Source: an uncultured Porphyromonas sp. (GTDB lineage Bacteria > Bacteroidota > Bacteroidia > Bacteroidales > Porphyromonadaceae). From it: 64,000 bases of DNA. Below the pieces are notes generated by a model. That model was not told the origin of the DNA. It searched no databases and was given only the letters and a program-made list of their open reading frames with translations. Each line of letters opens with the position of its first letter. Positions within the stretch are counted from its first letter, which is position 1. Below are positions 40,711-49,608 of the stretch, piece by piece. Made by a program: the position numbers and the translations under genes. The stretch lies in NCBI GenBank assembly GCA_900539155.1, contig UQBE01000001.1:1-64000 (forward strand). Reading direction: 5' to 3'.

Positions 40711-42197
40711 AGAGAGCGCATGCGGTCTAACATATACTCTAAGTCGAGATGTTCGCTCATTCCTTGCGCCAGAAGGTCGTAGGCTTGCTCACGACTCTTG
40801 AGGGTGTGCTCCAAAGTAAATGTGCGCTGAGGCGCAATCTCGTGGAGGATATGTCGCACAACCTGCTCGTTGTCCCAGATACCGTGCATGTAGCTTCCCC
40901 AAAGTCTGGAGGATACGAAGTAACCGTCGGGAGCCTTGTCGCTCGCACCTCGCAGCACCACTGGAGAGGCGGGCGCATCGATAGGCGTAGTCTCGCCACA
41001 ATGTATCTCGTAGCCTTGGCAACTAGTTGCGCCTGTCGGGAGGTAAGTAAAGGTAGAGGTGCGGACCGCTTTGCCCTCCTGTAGGATAGTCTCCACGGGG
41101 AGGAGACCCAATGCCTCGACAGTGCGGGAGGCACCCTCTACGCCGTCGGGGTCCGCGATGCGCTGTCCCATCATCTGGTACCCACCACAGATGCCGTAGA
41201 GCGGGCGACCCTCCTTGTGATGGCTCTGGATTACTGCATCGAGACCCTCCCGACGCAACCAGAGGAGGTCGTCAATCGTATTCTTGCTGCCTGGCAACAT
41301 AATGATGTCGGCTGCCTGAAGATGCTTCGCCTCTGCGGTAAAGTAGAGGGTTACACCAGGGATATATCTTAGCGTGTCGAAGTCAGTAAAGTTGGAGATG
41401 TGAGGAAGTCTTATCACCGCTATGTTGATAGTCTCTGGATTGGGTCGGGTCTCGTAGCTATCGATAGACACACCATCCTCGGCATCTATCTGCAAGTGCG
41501 GAATGTAAGGGAGGACGCCTACGACAGGGACTCTAGTTAAATCCTGGATTATCTGGCGACCCGAGTCGAAAAGGGTGCTGTCTCCTCTAAACTTATTAAC
41601 GATGATTCCCTTGATGGCTGCTCGCTCCGCTGGGGGAAGTAGCTCAATTGTCCCATAGAGACTGCCGAAGATACCGCCACGCTCTATGTCTGCGACTAGA
41701 TACACGTCAGCACCTGTGCGTAGAGCCACCCGCATATTGACAATATCCATCGGCCACAGGTTAACCTCCGAGATGCTACCCGCGCCCTCGATTACGATGG
41801 GGTTAAACTTTGCAGCAAGCCGATCGTATGCTTTCATTGCCTCGACAAAGAGTGGCTTCCTCTGCTCCACATTAAAGTAAGCTCTGGCAGACTGATTGCC
41901 CACTGCCCGACCATTGAGGATAACTTGCGTAGTCTCGTCGGCTGTCGGCTTGAGTAATATCGGATTCATGTCCGTGTGGCACGGGATCCCACAGGCCTCA
42001 GCTTGCACAGCTTGCGCACGACCTATCTCACCCTCCTCGGGGGTCGGATAGCTATTGAGCGACATATTTTGCGCCTTAAAGGGAGCTGGGTGATAACCTC
42101 GCTGAAGTAAGATACGACAGAAGCCGGTTGCTACGATAGACTTCCCCACATCAGACCCTGTGCCTACGAACATAATAGGCTTCAACTGCTTACTCAT
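40707..42197 (-). CDS. cbiP: Cobyric acid synthase
   Basis: A protein of about 496 residues that amidates four side chains of adenosylcobyrinate a,c-diamide (CobQ/CbiP). The start at 42197 (MSKQLKPIMFVGTGSDVGKS) puts the P-loop-like GTGSDVGKS at the N-terminus; a longer frame overlaps the phosphatase gene. The QAVQAEACGI, VIEGAGSISEVNL, and C-terminal glutamine amidotransferase Cys in PLYGICGGYQMMG are visible. The order with cbiB and cobD is usual for cobalamin operons. Confidence 0.95.
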   Translation of the reverse strand: MSKQLKPIMFVGTGSDVGKSIVATGFCRILLQRGYHPAPFKAQNMSLNSYPTPEEGEIGRAQAVQAEACGIPCHTDMNPILLKPTADETTQVILNGRAVGNQSARAYFNVEQRKPLFVEAMKAYDRLAAKFNPIVIEGAGSISEVNLWPMDIVNMRVALRTGADVYLVADIERGGIFGSLYGTIELLPPAERAAIKGIIVNKFRGDSTLFDSGRQIIQDLTRVPVVGVLPYIPHLQIDAEDGVSIDSYETRPNPETINIAVIRLPHISNFTDFDTLRYIPGVTLYFTAEAKHLQAADIIMLPGSKNTIDDLLWLRREGLDAVIQSHHKEGRPLYGICGGYQMMGQRIADPDGVEGASRTVEALGLLPVETILQEGKAVRTSTFTYLPTGATSCQGYEIHCGETTPIDAPASPVVLRGASDKAPDGYFVSSRLWGSYMHGIWDNEQVVRHILHEIAPQRTFTLEHTLKSREQAYDLLAQGMSEHLDLEYMLDRMRSL

Positions 42198-42720
42198 ATT
42201 TATATATCTCTCCAAAGTTTACCGATTGCGCCAGAGCTTCGTCTGGCTCTAGATGACCAAGCAAGATGCGATAAGCACGAATTACTCCAGCGTGTGTCAC
42301 TAGCAACGTTTCTAGTCGACGGTCCCGTTCCGCCTCGAATGAGGAGACACGATGCAATAGGTCGTCATGGCTTTCGCCTCCCTCCGTCTGAGCATGCCAG
42401 TAGTCGGCGAACCATCGTCGTCCGCTCTCTCGCTCGTAGATTGCCTCCCAAGATAACCCCTCCCACGCTCCGAAGTGTAGCTCACGGAGTCTCTCGTCCT
42501 TTTCAACCGTCAAGGCGCGCATCTGAGCAATCTCCTCCGCGAGCGTCACACAGCGCTGTGATGGACTGCTATAAATCTTGTCGAGCTTGACCTCACTCAG
42601 TCCGGAGATAATCTGCTGTGCGTAGCGAGGATAGTCGTCTGCGAGCGGAGCATCCAGCCAGCCATAGCAGATGCCTTTCGGTAGAGCCACGGGAGTATGA
42701 CGCACGAGGTAGAGACTCAT
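42190..42720 (-). CDS. Histidine phosphatase (alpha-ribazole phosphatase-like)
   Basis: A 176-residue histidine phosphatase with the start motif LYLVRHTPVALPKG (Arg-His-Thr), acidic ELHFGAWEGLSW and second His VTHAGVIRAY. In this cluster, between cobS and cbiP, it probably dephosphorylates alpha-ribazole phosphate (CobC). The fused phosphatase domain at 44530 is a second candidate for that role, so exact function is uncertain. It overlaps cbiP by 8 bases. Confidence 0.8.
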   Translation of the reverse strand: MSLYLVRHTPVALPKGICYGWLDAPLADDYPRYAQQIISGLSEVKLDKIYSSPSQRCVTLAEEIAQMRALTVEKDERLRELHFGAWEGLSWEAIYERESGRRWFADYWHAQTEGGESHDDLLHRVSSFEAERDRRLETLLVTHAGVIRAYRILLGHLEPDEALAQSVNFGEIYKYE

Positions 42721-42724
42721 AGAG

Positions 42725-43501
42725 CTAAGCTTGGTAAACCACGATTAGTGTGACCAGGGCAAGCGTTAGCTCGCCAAAGCATTCGACAGCACCCAGTACG
42801 TCACCCGTGTATCCACCGATTCGCTTGTTGCTGACACGCATGACCAGAAGTGTCTGCGCTATCATAGGCAGAGGAGCCGCTACTGCCGCTTGCCAGGGCA
42901 AAAGGAAGAGAGCAAGAAGTGCCCACACGCTCGCTAGGAGAAGCGTCTTTGTTGTGACAGCTTGTCGTAGATGTGTAGCCTTGCTTGCCTCATTGCTCTT
43001 GCGGGCGTAAGTCGATAGGCGCATCACGAGGATTGGCATCCAGCGCGCCACGACAGCCATCGCCACGATAGTTCCTATAGCTACTCGGCTGGGTATATAA
43101 CTTAGGAGTATAATCCGGCTTATGAGTAGAACTATCAAACCAAGGATGCCATAGACGCCCGTAGAGCTGTCCTTCATGATGCGCAGTGTCGACTCTCGGT
43201 CATGGACACCTCCGAAAGCGTCGCAGTAGTCCGCTAGACCATCCTCGTGCATGCCGCCTGTTACGACCAGCCCCACGATGACGCATATCGTCGCCGCTAC
43301 GGGTTGTGGTAGCCAATAGTCCGCAAGTGCAAAGGCTCCCGCCATCACCCCTCCGACGATAGCTCCCACTAGAGGAAAGTAGCGAAAGGAAGCTCCCATC
43401 CGCTCCTCACTGTACGCCACCTGCCCCACGGGGATGCGTGTGTAGAAGAGTAGCGAGAGACGCAGTAGGTCCCACTCAGAGCGTATTGGCTGCAAGGTCA
43501 T
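42725..43501 (-). CDS. cobS: Adenosylcobinamide-GDP ribazoletransferase (cobalamin synthase)
   Basis: A 258-residue membrane protein that joins adenosylcobinamide-GDP with alpha-ribazole(-phosphate). Family marks are LSLLFYTRIPVG, FPLVGAIVGG, GGMHEDGLADYCDAFGG with clustered acidic residues for metal, KDSSTGVYGILG, and GGYTGDVLGA. It lies 4 bases from the phosphatase gene and 13 from cobT. Confidence 0.95.
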   Translation of the reverse strand: MTLQPIRSEWDLLRLSLLFYTRIPVGQVAYSEERMGASFRYFPLVGAIVGGVMAGAFALADYWLPQPVAATICVIVGLVVTGGMHEDGLADYCDAFGGVHDRESTLRIMKDSSTGVYGILGLIVLLISRIILLSYIPSRVAIGTIVAMAVVARWMPILVMRLSTYARKSNEASKATHLRQAVTTKTLLLASVWALLALFLLPWQAAVAAPLPMIAQTLLVMRVSNKRIGGYTGDVLGAVECFGELTLALVTLIVVYQA

Positions 43502-43514
43502 AGCTCTACCGTTC

Positions 43515-44522
43515 TTACTTGTCTACTCGATAGACGGCTGCGTCCTCAAAGCCTCGCATATCTCGCATGAAGGCGACCGCCGACTCAATAATCGGGTAGG
43601 CAATGAGGGCGCCCGTTCCCTCGCCTAGGCGCATCCCTAGGGAGAGTATAGGCTCTACGCCGAGGTATTCCAGCATCGCCTGATGACCTCTCTCCTCGGA
43701 TGTGTGACAGAAGAGCACATTGTCCAGAATCCTTGGCTCCATCTCGTGGGCCACTACAAAGGCAGCGGTGGCTATGACCCCATCGGCCAGTATGAGCATC
43801 CCCCGACGATACGCCTCTAGTACACCGCCACAGATGGCTGCTATCTCAAGTCCGCCCATTTGGGTCAGCAGCTCCATAGGGCTCTTCGGGTTATAGCGTG
43901 CAGCGACCTGCTCGAGGATGGTCTGCTTGTGTCTCAACGCCTCTCCACGGACGCCCGCCCCAGGTCCAATGATTGAGGAAATGGGCTGTCCCGTGACCTT
44001 GTGGAGGATGAGCGTAGCGGGAGAAGTATTCCCAATTCCCATCTCCCCAAAGGCGACCACATTAGAGCCGCGCTCTGCTTCTTGCGTCACACAGTGCGCT
44101 CCTACGAGCATCGCCTGGGCGCACTCTTCGCTGGTCATAGCTGGCTCGTGGAGCATATTGCGCGTGCCGTGAGCCACCTTGGCCGACTCCACACGACAGT
44201 ACTCGGGAAAGTCGTAGTCAACCCCCACATCGATGACCCGCAGGCGGAAGCCATTTTGCCGTGCCAACACACTACAAGCTCCTCCGCCCGAGACGAAGTT
44301 GATGCACTGCTGCCAGGTTATCTCTGGCGGGCAGACGCTCACCCCCTCCGCCACGATGCCGTGATCCGCTGCCATCACGAGGAGGACTGGGTCCACCAGT
44401 TGCGGGGTTACCGTGTGTTGAATCATGCCTATCTGGTAGGCGATGCGCTCTAGCTGTCCGAGCGAACCTTTAGGCTTCGTCCGGCTGTCGATGCGCTCTT
44501 GAAGTATTTCTTCAAAGGTCAT
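43515..44522 (-). CDS. cobT: Nicotinate-nucleotide-dimethylbenzimidazole phosphoribosyltransferase
   Basis: A 335-residue enzyme that makes alpha-ribazole phosphate from the lower-ligand base. The family motifs TKPKGSLGQLERIAYQIG, VMAADHGIVAEGVS, NFVSGGGACSVLARQNG, GEMGIGNTS and the LRLGEGTGA-type C-terminal segment (here GMRLGEGTGALIAYP) are all present, with the conserved Glu in RLGEGTG. Normally it is encoded near cobS and cobU, as here. Confidence 0.96.
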   Translation of the reverse strand: MTFEEILQERIDSRTKPKGSLGQLERIAYQIGMIQHTVTPQLVDPVLLVMAADHGIVAEGVSVCPPEITWQQCINFVSGGGACSVLARQNGFRLRVIDVGVDYDFPEYCRVESAKVAHGTRNMLHEPAMTSEECAQAMLVGAHCVTQEAERGSNVVAFGEMGIGNTSPATLILHKVTGQPISSIIGPGAGVRGEALRHKQTILEQVAARYNPKSPMELLTQMGGLEIAAICGGVLEAYRRGMLILADGVIATAAFVVAHEMEPRILDNVLFCHTSEERGHQAMLEYLGVEPILSLGMRLGEGTGALIAYPIIESAVAFMRDMRGFEDAAVYRVDK

Positions 44523-44529
44523 GGGTCAT

Positions 44530-45597
44530 TTATAATTCAGAAGTCAATAGAGTACGAATAGCTCTTCCGGATACCATCAGGTAAGCTTCGTCAGCCGTAG
44601 CCGAGATGTATTGGTTGACCCATCCCTGCAGGTCCACGAAAGCTCTCGACGATGCGTCCGCAGCGTGTAGGCTCATCCCAATCTCGTTGCTTACCACGAT
44701 GAGCGTCTCAGCACGAGAGCCGAGCAAAACGTCCTGCCACTCCCGACGCGCCTCTTGTAGCGCACCATCTGCGTCAAAGGATAAGTCACTATATATATTG
44801 GTTAGCCAGAGCGTCACGCAGTCCACTAGCACTACACGCCCAGCTATATCCACTTGGCTCAGATAGCGGGGCTCCTCGATGGTGGTCCACTCTGCGCCTC
44901 TGTCCGCCTGGTGTCGTGCGATGCGACGCTCGAAGTCCTCATCCCAGTGGCGAGCCGTCGCTAAGTAGATAGGCGAGTCCGAGAGCGAGCGCGCCAGACG
45001 CTGGGCGTAGCCACTCTTGCCACTGCGTTGCCCCCCTGAGATATAGACCACATGGGGGCGCTGGTATAGCTCACCCCCCTGGTAGATGCGGTAGCTCCCG
45101 TTATCGAGAAATGTAATCTCATCAATCCTCGAGAGCGGGCCTCCCTGCAGGACAGTCTCCAGGACTCGTAGTGTAAAGCCGTGGCTCATCACGAGGATTG
45201 TCTCTTGCTCCGTATGCCGCTTGCCAATATCCTCTAGAAAGGAGCGCACACGCTCCGCAATAGCCCTCACGGGTTCAATCTCCGTAGGCACGGAGTCGGC
45301 ATCGGGAATCTCAACAAAGGGGTGACCCTCCCACTTACCAAAAGAGCGCTCTCGCAGACGCTCGTCCAGTTCCAGCGGAGCCTGACAGTGAGCTGTCGAG
45401 AGAAGGAGCTCCGCAGAGCGTAGCGCACGTAGCTGATCACTACAATAAATGTGTGTGAGTGGTAGGCCCTTCAGTTGGTCGCCTAGTTGCATACACTGCG
45501 CCTTCCCCCGAGGTGTCAGTGTACCAGGCGTTTGTCCCTGGCAGATACCCCTGAGATTTTCCTCAGTCTCACCATGACGAGCTATAAGCAATCGCAT
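44530..45597 (-). CDS. Fusion: histidine phosphatase plus CobU (cobinamide kinase/guanylyltransferase)
   Basis: A 355-residue two-domain protein. Residues 1 to about 175 form a histidine phosphatase (LLIARHGETEEN, His8; SFGKWEG; MSHGFTLR, His139). Residues about 182-355 form CobU: P-loop GGQRSGKSGY at 189-198, ATARHWDEDFERRIARHQADRG with the guanylylated-type His, LVDCVTLWLTN, and VSNEIGMSL. CobU phosphorylates adenosylcobinamide and transfers GMP to it. The fusion would combine loop-activating and ribazole-dephosphorylating steps. A separate phosphatase gene lies at 42190. Confidence 0.88.
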   Translation of the reverse strand: MRLLIARHGETEENLRGICQGQTPGTLTPRGKAQCMQLGDQLKGLPLTHIYCSDQLRALRSAELLLSTAHCQAPLELDERLRERSFGKWEGHPFVEIPDADSVPTEIEPVRAIAERVRSFLEDIGKRHTEQETILVMSHGFTLRVLETVLQGGPLSRIDEITFLDNGSYRIYQGGELYQRPHVVYISGGQRSGKSGYAQRLARSLSDSPIYLATARHWDEDFERRIARHQADRGAEWTTIEEPRYLSQVDIAGRVVLVDCVTLWLTNIYSDLSFDADGALQEARREWQDVLLGSRAETLIVVSNEIGMSLHAADASSRAFVDLQGWVNQYISATADEAYLMVSGRAIRTLLTSEL

Positions 45598-45627
45598 AAG
45601 TCAATCTATAGATTAAGTAGCCACTTA

Positions 45628-45635
45628 CAAAGGTA
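45628..45635 (-). promoter_or_regulatory. Candidate internal -7 box in the corrinoid cluster
   Basis: CAAAGGTA (TACCTTTG on the minus strand) in the 99-base gap before the phosphatase-CobU gene. The largest gap in the cluster, it may start a second transcript for the cobU-cobT-cobS-cbiP-cobD-cbiB part. Confidence 0.45.
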
Positions 45636-45696
45636 CTACATTCCTAGACTAGAGCATCACACTGCGTGCGATGAATGCGCCAGCGGTCATCTCAGC

Positions 45697-46998
45697 TCAG
45701 AGCAACTGTGCCAGAAGCTCCTCGCTCAGGGCTAAGTGCGTATAGGTGGCGTAGCAGTGGCCCGTGTGCCACAGCGCGGTCGCTACGGGATCACCCCACG
45801 CATTGTACTGCTGCGCTGTCGAGGGTAGCGGGTCGAGGATACGGGAGTAGTGAAACTCGTGTCCACGCATCGCCACACCTGCTATCTCGAGCTGGCGGTA
45901 GCCGAGCGCTAGCCTGCGCTGCTGCATCGTGGCGGTCTGCTGTAGCGCACCCACGAGCGGATAGCTAGTTCCCTTCTCGTCGACAATCGCCTCGCAGAGG
46001 AGGAGCATGCCCCCGCCCTCGGCAAGCATCGCCCCGCCACCACGGATGTAGTCGCGGAGGCTGTCAAGCATTGACTTATTGGCGGACAACTGCTCTAGAT
46101 GTAGCTCGGGATAGCCCCCTGGGAGGTAGACGAAGTCACTCGGTGGCAGTGAACTATCGGAGAGCGGACTGAAGTAAGTCACCTCGCCCCACTGCTCTAG
46201 CTGGCGCACATTTTCCTGGTAGAGGAAGTTGAAAGCGTCGTCACGAGCCACGGCTATGCGACGAGAAGCTGACGAAGAGTGCTTTTGCAGAAAAGGGGCT
46301 TCGTGGGGCAGCTCCTTTCGCTCAGATGAGATGGCTAGGAGGCGATCAATGTCTAGATGTTGCTCTAGGAGGTCGGCCACCTGATTAGCGTAGCGGTCTA
46401 TCTGTGCCAAGTCGTCAACGTCCAGCCCTAGATAGCGACTGGGGATGGAGATGTCGTCGACACGAGGCAGCGACCCCAGCACCGGCACGCCCGCATCTGT
46501 GGCAGCCTGCGTGAGATAGGTCAGGTGACGCTCTGAGGAGACTTTATTAAAGATGACGCCCGCTATCCGAACCCTGGGGTCAAAGTGTTGCAACCCATAG
46601 AGTAGCGGAGCCACCGTGTAAGCCATCGAGCGCGGTGTCACGACCAGCACAACGGGCAGGTCTAGGAGGCGAGCTATGTCGGCTGCGGAACCTTTGTCCC
46701 GATCGTAACCATCGAAGAGCCCCATCACCCCCTCCACGATGACCGCCTGAGCGTCCTGACTATAATGGTCGTAGAGCGCCTGCACCCGCTCGGTGCCGTA
46801 CATGAAGAGGTCCAGATTGACCGCCGGGCGACCCGTCGCCACGCTGTGTAGCTTAGGATCTACGTAGTCGGGACCGCACTTGAAGGCTTGAGTGGCTAGA
46901 CCACGACGTGTGTATGCACGGAGGAGGCCCATGGTGAGCGTGCTTTTGCCACTCTCAGAGAGGGGCGCAGCGATGAGTAGGGAGGGAAGTGATGCCAT
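45697..46998 (-). CDS. cbiA: Cobyrinate a,c-diamide synthase
   Basis: A 433-residue amidotransferase that amidates the a and c carboxyls of (hydrogeno)cobyrinate. Motifs: ATP-binding APLSESGKSTLTMGLL near the start, GPDYVDPKLHSVATGRPAVNLD, VIEGVMGLFDGYD, and the C-terminal glutamine amidotransferase domain where the expected nucleophile region is MLAEGGGMLLLCEAI. The usual Cys in the GGGMYL(C) loop is a Gly-Gly-Gly-Met context here, as in family members with the catalytic Cys shifted or replaced, so activity with glutamine may need checking. 10 bases downstream of cbiJD. Confidence 0.88.
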   Translation of the reverse strand: MASLPSLLIAAPLSESGKSTLTMGLLRAYTRRGLATQAFKCGPDYVDPKLHSVATGRPAVNLDLFMYGTERVQALYDHYSQDAQAVIVEGVMGLFDGYDRDKGSAADIARLLDLPVVLVVTPRSMAYTVAPLLYGLQHFDPRVRIAGVIFNKVSSERHLTYLTQAATDAGVPVLGSLPRVDDISIPSRYLGLDVDDLAQIDRYANQVADLLEQHLDIDRLLAISSERKELPHEAPFLQKHSSSASRRIAVARDDAFNFLYQENVRQLEQWGEVTYFSPLSDSSLPPSDFVYLPGGYPELHLEQLSANKSMLDSLRDYIRGGGAMLAEGGGMLLLCEAIVDEKGTSYPLVGALQQTATMQQRRLALGYRQLEIAGVAMRGHEFHYSRILDPLPSTAQQYNAWGDPVATALWHTGHCYATYTHLALSEELLAQLL

Positions 46999-47008
46999 AA
47001 GTGAGTGA

Positions 47009-48802
47009 CTAAAGTTGAGAGTCAGGAATGAGGAGTACCTCGAGCTGAGCCGAGGGTACGAGAGGTTTGCAGACTTGATAGCAGTGGTCGACGATGCTCT
47101 GGTATAGAGGGTGGGTGTCGCCGGGGAAGATCTGCCACAGTTCGCGGGCTAGGGTCATTGCGCTAATCTGTTGCTTCTGTGCTTCGCTTGCTCCACTGGC
47201 AGAGGCGAGGGCGGTGATGAAGGCTTTGTCCATCACCACCTTCTTGCTATGTGTATCTAGTTCGCCAGCCGCTAGCTTGACCGCTTTGCCAATCATAATG
47301 CCGAGGGTGATCTGCGGGAAGCCTAGTTCGTTGGCTAGGCTGAGCGTCTCCCCGATGAAGTTGCCATACTGAACGAAAGCGTTGGCGGGGAGGTCGGGAA
47401 AGCGTCCCTTGAGGTACCGCTCGCTACGTCCGCCAGAGTTGAGCACGAGATGCTTGCCGTAGACCGATTTGCTCACCTCCAGCTCACGACGTATCGACTC
47501 AACAAAGGCTTCGCTCGAATAGGGTCGCACGACGCCTGTGGTGCCGAGGATAGAGATGCCGTCTAGGATGCCGAGCCGTGGATTGAAGGTGCTCTGGGCG
47601 AGCCGTCGTCCCTCGGGCACGGAGATGGTTAGGTCGATGCCCACTTGAGAGAGGTCGACTAAGGCTCCGAGTGCTTGGCGCATCATCTGACGCGGTACGG
47701 GGTTGACGGCAGGCTCTCCGACCTCTAGTCCGATGCCGGGGAGTGTGACGCGTCCGACGCCTTCGCCTTGTAGGAAGGTCACCCCGCTGTGTGCCTGTGT
47801 GAGCGATAGGTCAGCAACGATCTCAGCACCGTCGGTTACGTCGGGATCGCTGCCGGCATCCTTGATGGCGACTGCTCGAGCGCCTTGTGTCGTTAGCTCA
47901 CTGTGCTGTATGGGGAAGGGAACCCGCTCGCCCTGGGGGAGGGTCACGATTACCTCGCTGTAAGACTCCTCGTTGAGCAGTGTGAGCAGGGCGGCCGTAG
48001 CGGCAGCTGTGGCGGTGGTGCCTGTCGTCAGGCCGATGCGCTGCGGAAAGAAGTTGTCTCCCAATAGTTGCTCAATGGCGCGACGAAGCCCTACGGGTCC
48101 CTCGACGGTAATCGTGGCAGGGTAGGGGATTTGTGGCCTTCGGATGACCAGCACGGTGATGCCGAGTGCGAGAGCCTCCTCAACTTTTGCCGCAAAGCCG
48201 CTCGTCTCACCACTCTCCTTGAGTAGGATTGTGTCTGGTCGTAGCGTGGCGAAGAGCTCTCGGTCACACTGCTCCTTGTCGTAGTAGACCACTCGCTCTG
48301 GCGGAAAGTCGCTCTGGCGTAGTCGCTCCTCGGTCTCTGCGATGGGCATCACCCGCAAGTAGGTCTCGTGCTGGGTCCAGTAGGCTCTCAGTCTCTCTAT
48401 GGAGTTGACGCCCGTCAGAGCAAGTAGTCGCTGGGGCTGATGCTTGAGAAGATAGGTCAGTGCCGAGTCAAAGGAGTCTAGCACTACGACCGAGGCGGGT
48501 AGGACGGGAAAGGTGCGCTCGTAGCGTATGACAGGAAGCTGCAGGCGGGATACGCAATCGGCCACGCTCTGGTGAACGCCCATAGCGAAGGGGTGCGCCG
48601 CATCTACGATGAGGGCGATCTCCCGCTCCGTGCAGAAGTGCGTCATCTCCTCACCATTCATACCGCCCTCTAGACGTATCCCGTGGTGCATCGTGAGCTC
48701 TTGCGAAGTACCTCGTGTGGAGTAGTAAAAGGGTTTGCCCGCCTCCTCACACACTTCGAGAGCTTTGCGCCCCTCTGTGGTTCCACCGATGATCAGAATC
48801 AT
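47009..48802 (-). CDS. cbiJ-cbiD: Fusion: precorrin-6A reductase (CbiJ) plus cobalt-precorrin-5B methyltransferase (CbiD)
   Basis: A 597-residue bifunctional enzyme. Residues 1 to about 245 are CbiJ/CobK: ILIIGGTTEGRKALEVCEE, DAAHPFAMGVHQSV, LALTGVNSIERLRAYW, VIRRPQIPYPATITVEG. Residues about 253-597 are CbiD: RIGLTTGTTATAAATAALL, VAIKDAGSDPDVTDGAEIVADL, ILGTTGVVRPYSSEAF, and GNFIGETLSLANELGF. CbiD methylates C1 and CbiJ reduces the ring, consecutive steps of the anaerobic corrin pathway. The other ring-forming genes (CbiK/L/H/F/G/E/T/C) are not in this window. Confidence 0.93.
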   Translation of the reverse strand: MILIIGGTTEGRKALEVCEEAGKPFYYSTRGTSQELTMHHGIRLEGGMNGEEMTHFCTEREIALIVDAAHPFAMGVHQSVADCVSRLQLPVIRYERTFPVLPASVVVLDSFDSALTYLLKHQPQRLLALTGVNSIERLRAYWTQHETYLRVMPIAETEERLRQSDFPPERVVYYDKEQCDRELFATLRPDTILLKESGETSGFAAKVEEALALGITVLVIRRPQIPYPATITVEGPVGLRRAIEQLLGDNFFPQRIGLTTGTTATAAATAALLTLLNEESYSEVIVTLPQGERVPFPIQHSELTTQGARAVAIKDAGSDPDVTDGAEIVADLSLTQAHSGVTFLQGEGVGRVTLPGIGLEVGEPAVNPVPRQMMRQALGALVDLSQVGIDLTISVPEGRRLAQSTFNPRLGILDGISILGTTGVVRPYSSEAFVESIRRELEVSKSVYGKHLVLNSGGRSERYLKGRFPDLPANAFVQYGNFIGETLSLANELGFPQITLGIMIGKAVKLAAGELDTHSKKVVMDKAFITALASASGASEAQKQQISAMTLARELWQIFPGDTHPLYQSIVDHCYQVCKPLVPSAQLEVLLIPDSQL

Positions 48803-49602
48803 ACCTTTTCCTCTGAGGTGTGGATGGAGAAGTGCAGTGTCTCGGGGTCGAAGTCTATCCCCTTTGCTGCAAAGTAGCTCGGCAAGGTACCGTCACTGGC
48901 GAGCGTCCTCGGCGGACCCATGTGTAGCACGTGGTCATCATCGAGGAGCCACACTTGATCCGCTATCTGGAGAGCCAGCTCTAAGTCGTGCGTGGAGAGA
49001 AAAATCGTCTTGTGCGTCTCACGAGATAAGCGAAGTAATAGTTGGAGCATATCGACCTTCGAGGGGAAGTCCAGGAAGGCTGTCGGCTCGTCTAGTAGTA
49101 TGATGGGCGTCTCCTGCGCCAGTGCCTTGGCAATCATGACCTTCTGACGCTCGCCGTCACTGAGCGAGTCGATCATGCGCTTCGCTAGAGGTCGTATGCC
49201 GACCAACTCTATTGCCTCATTGACAGCCTGTCGATTGCTCTCGTCCATCTGCCCCCAGAAGCCGGTGTAAAGGCTCCGCCCGAGGGCGATCATCTCGTAG
49301 GCAGTCGTATTGCTCATGATAAGTCGCTCCGTGAGCACGACACTGATACGACGTGCCAGTTCTTTGGCACTGTATTGCTGTATCTCCTTACCCTCGACTA
49401 GTAGCGCACCGCCCAGCTTTGGCTGGAAGGCGGCGATCGTCCTGAGCAGCGTCGACTTGCCCACACCATTTGACCCGATGAGGCAGGTGAGCTGTCCCGA
49501 CCAGATGGTAGCATTGAGCTGGCTCGCCACGACGCGCGTGCGCTTCATTTGGTGATATCCTATCGATAGGTCGCAGAGCTCTATCGTTGCGTGTCTAGTC
49601 AT
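48799..49602 (-). CDS. ABC transporter ATP-binding protein, corrinoid/siderophore type (BtuD-like)
   Basis: A 267-residue ATPase of the FecE/BtuD class. Walker A GSNGVGKSTLL, signature SLSDGERQKVMIAKAL, Walker B IILLDEPTAFLDFP and switch His STHDLELAL are all present. It overlaps cbiJD by 4 bases and follows the permease gene, so it energises uptake by the 49609 permease. Context points to corrinoid import, but heme or siderophore cannot be excluded from sequence alone. Confidence 0.9.
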   Translation of the reverse strand: MTRHATIELCDLSIGYHQMKRTRVVASQLNATIWSGQLTCLIGSNGVGKSTLLRTIAAFQPKLGGALLVEGKEIQQYSAKELARRISVVLTERLIMSNTTAYEMIALGRSLYTGFWGQMDESNRQAVNEAIELVGIRPLAKRMIDSLSDGERQKVMIAKALAQETPIILLDEPTAFLDFPSKVDMLQLLLRLSRETHKTIFLSTHDLELALQIADQVWLLDDDHVLHMGPPRTLASDGTLPSYFAAKGIDFDPETLHFSIHTSEEKV

Positions 49603-49608
49603 ACGCGA

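Noticed and set aside
44001..44453. A 150-codon plus-strand frame opposite cobT
   Set aside because: It is the antisense shadow of a well-supported cobT gene.
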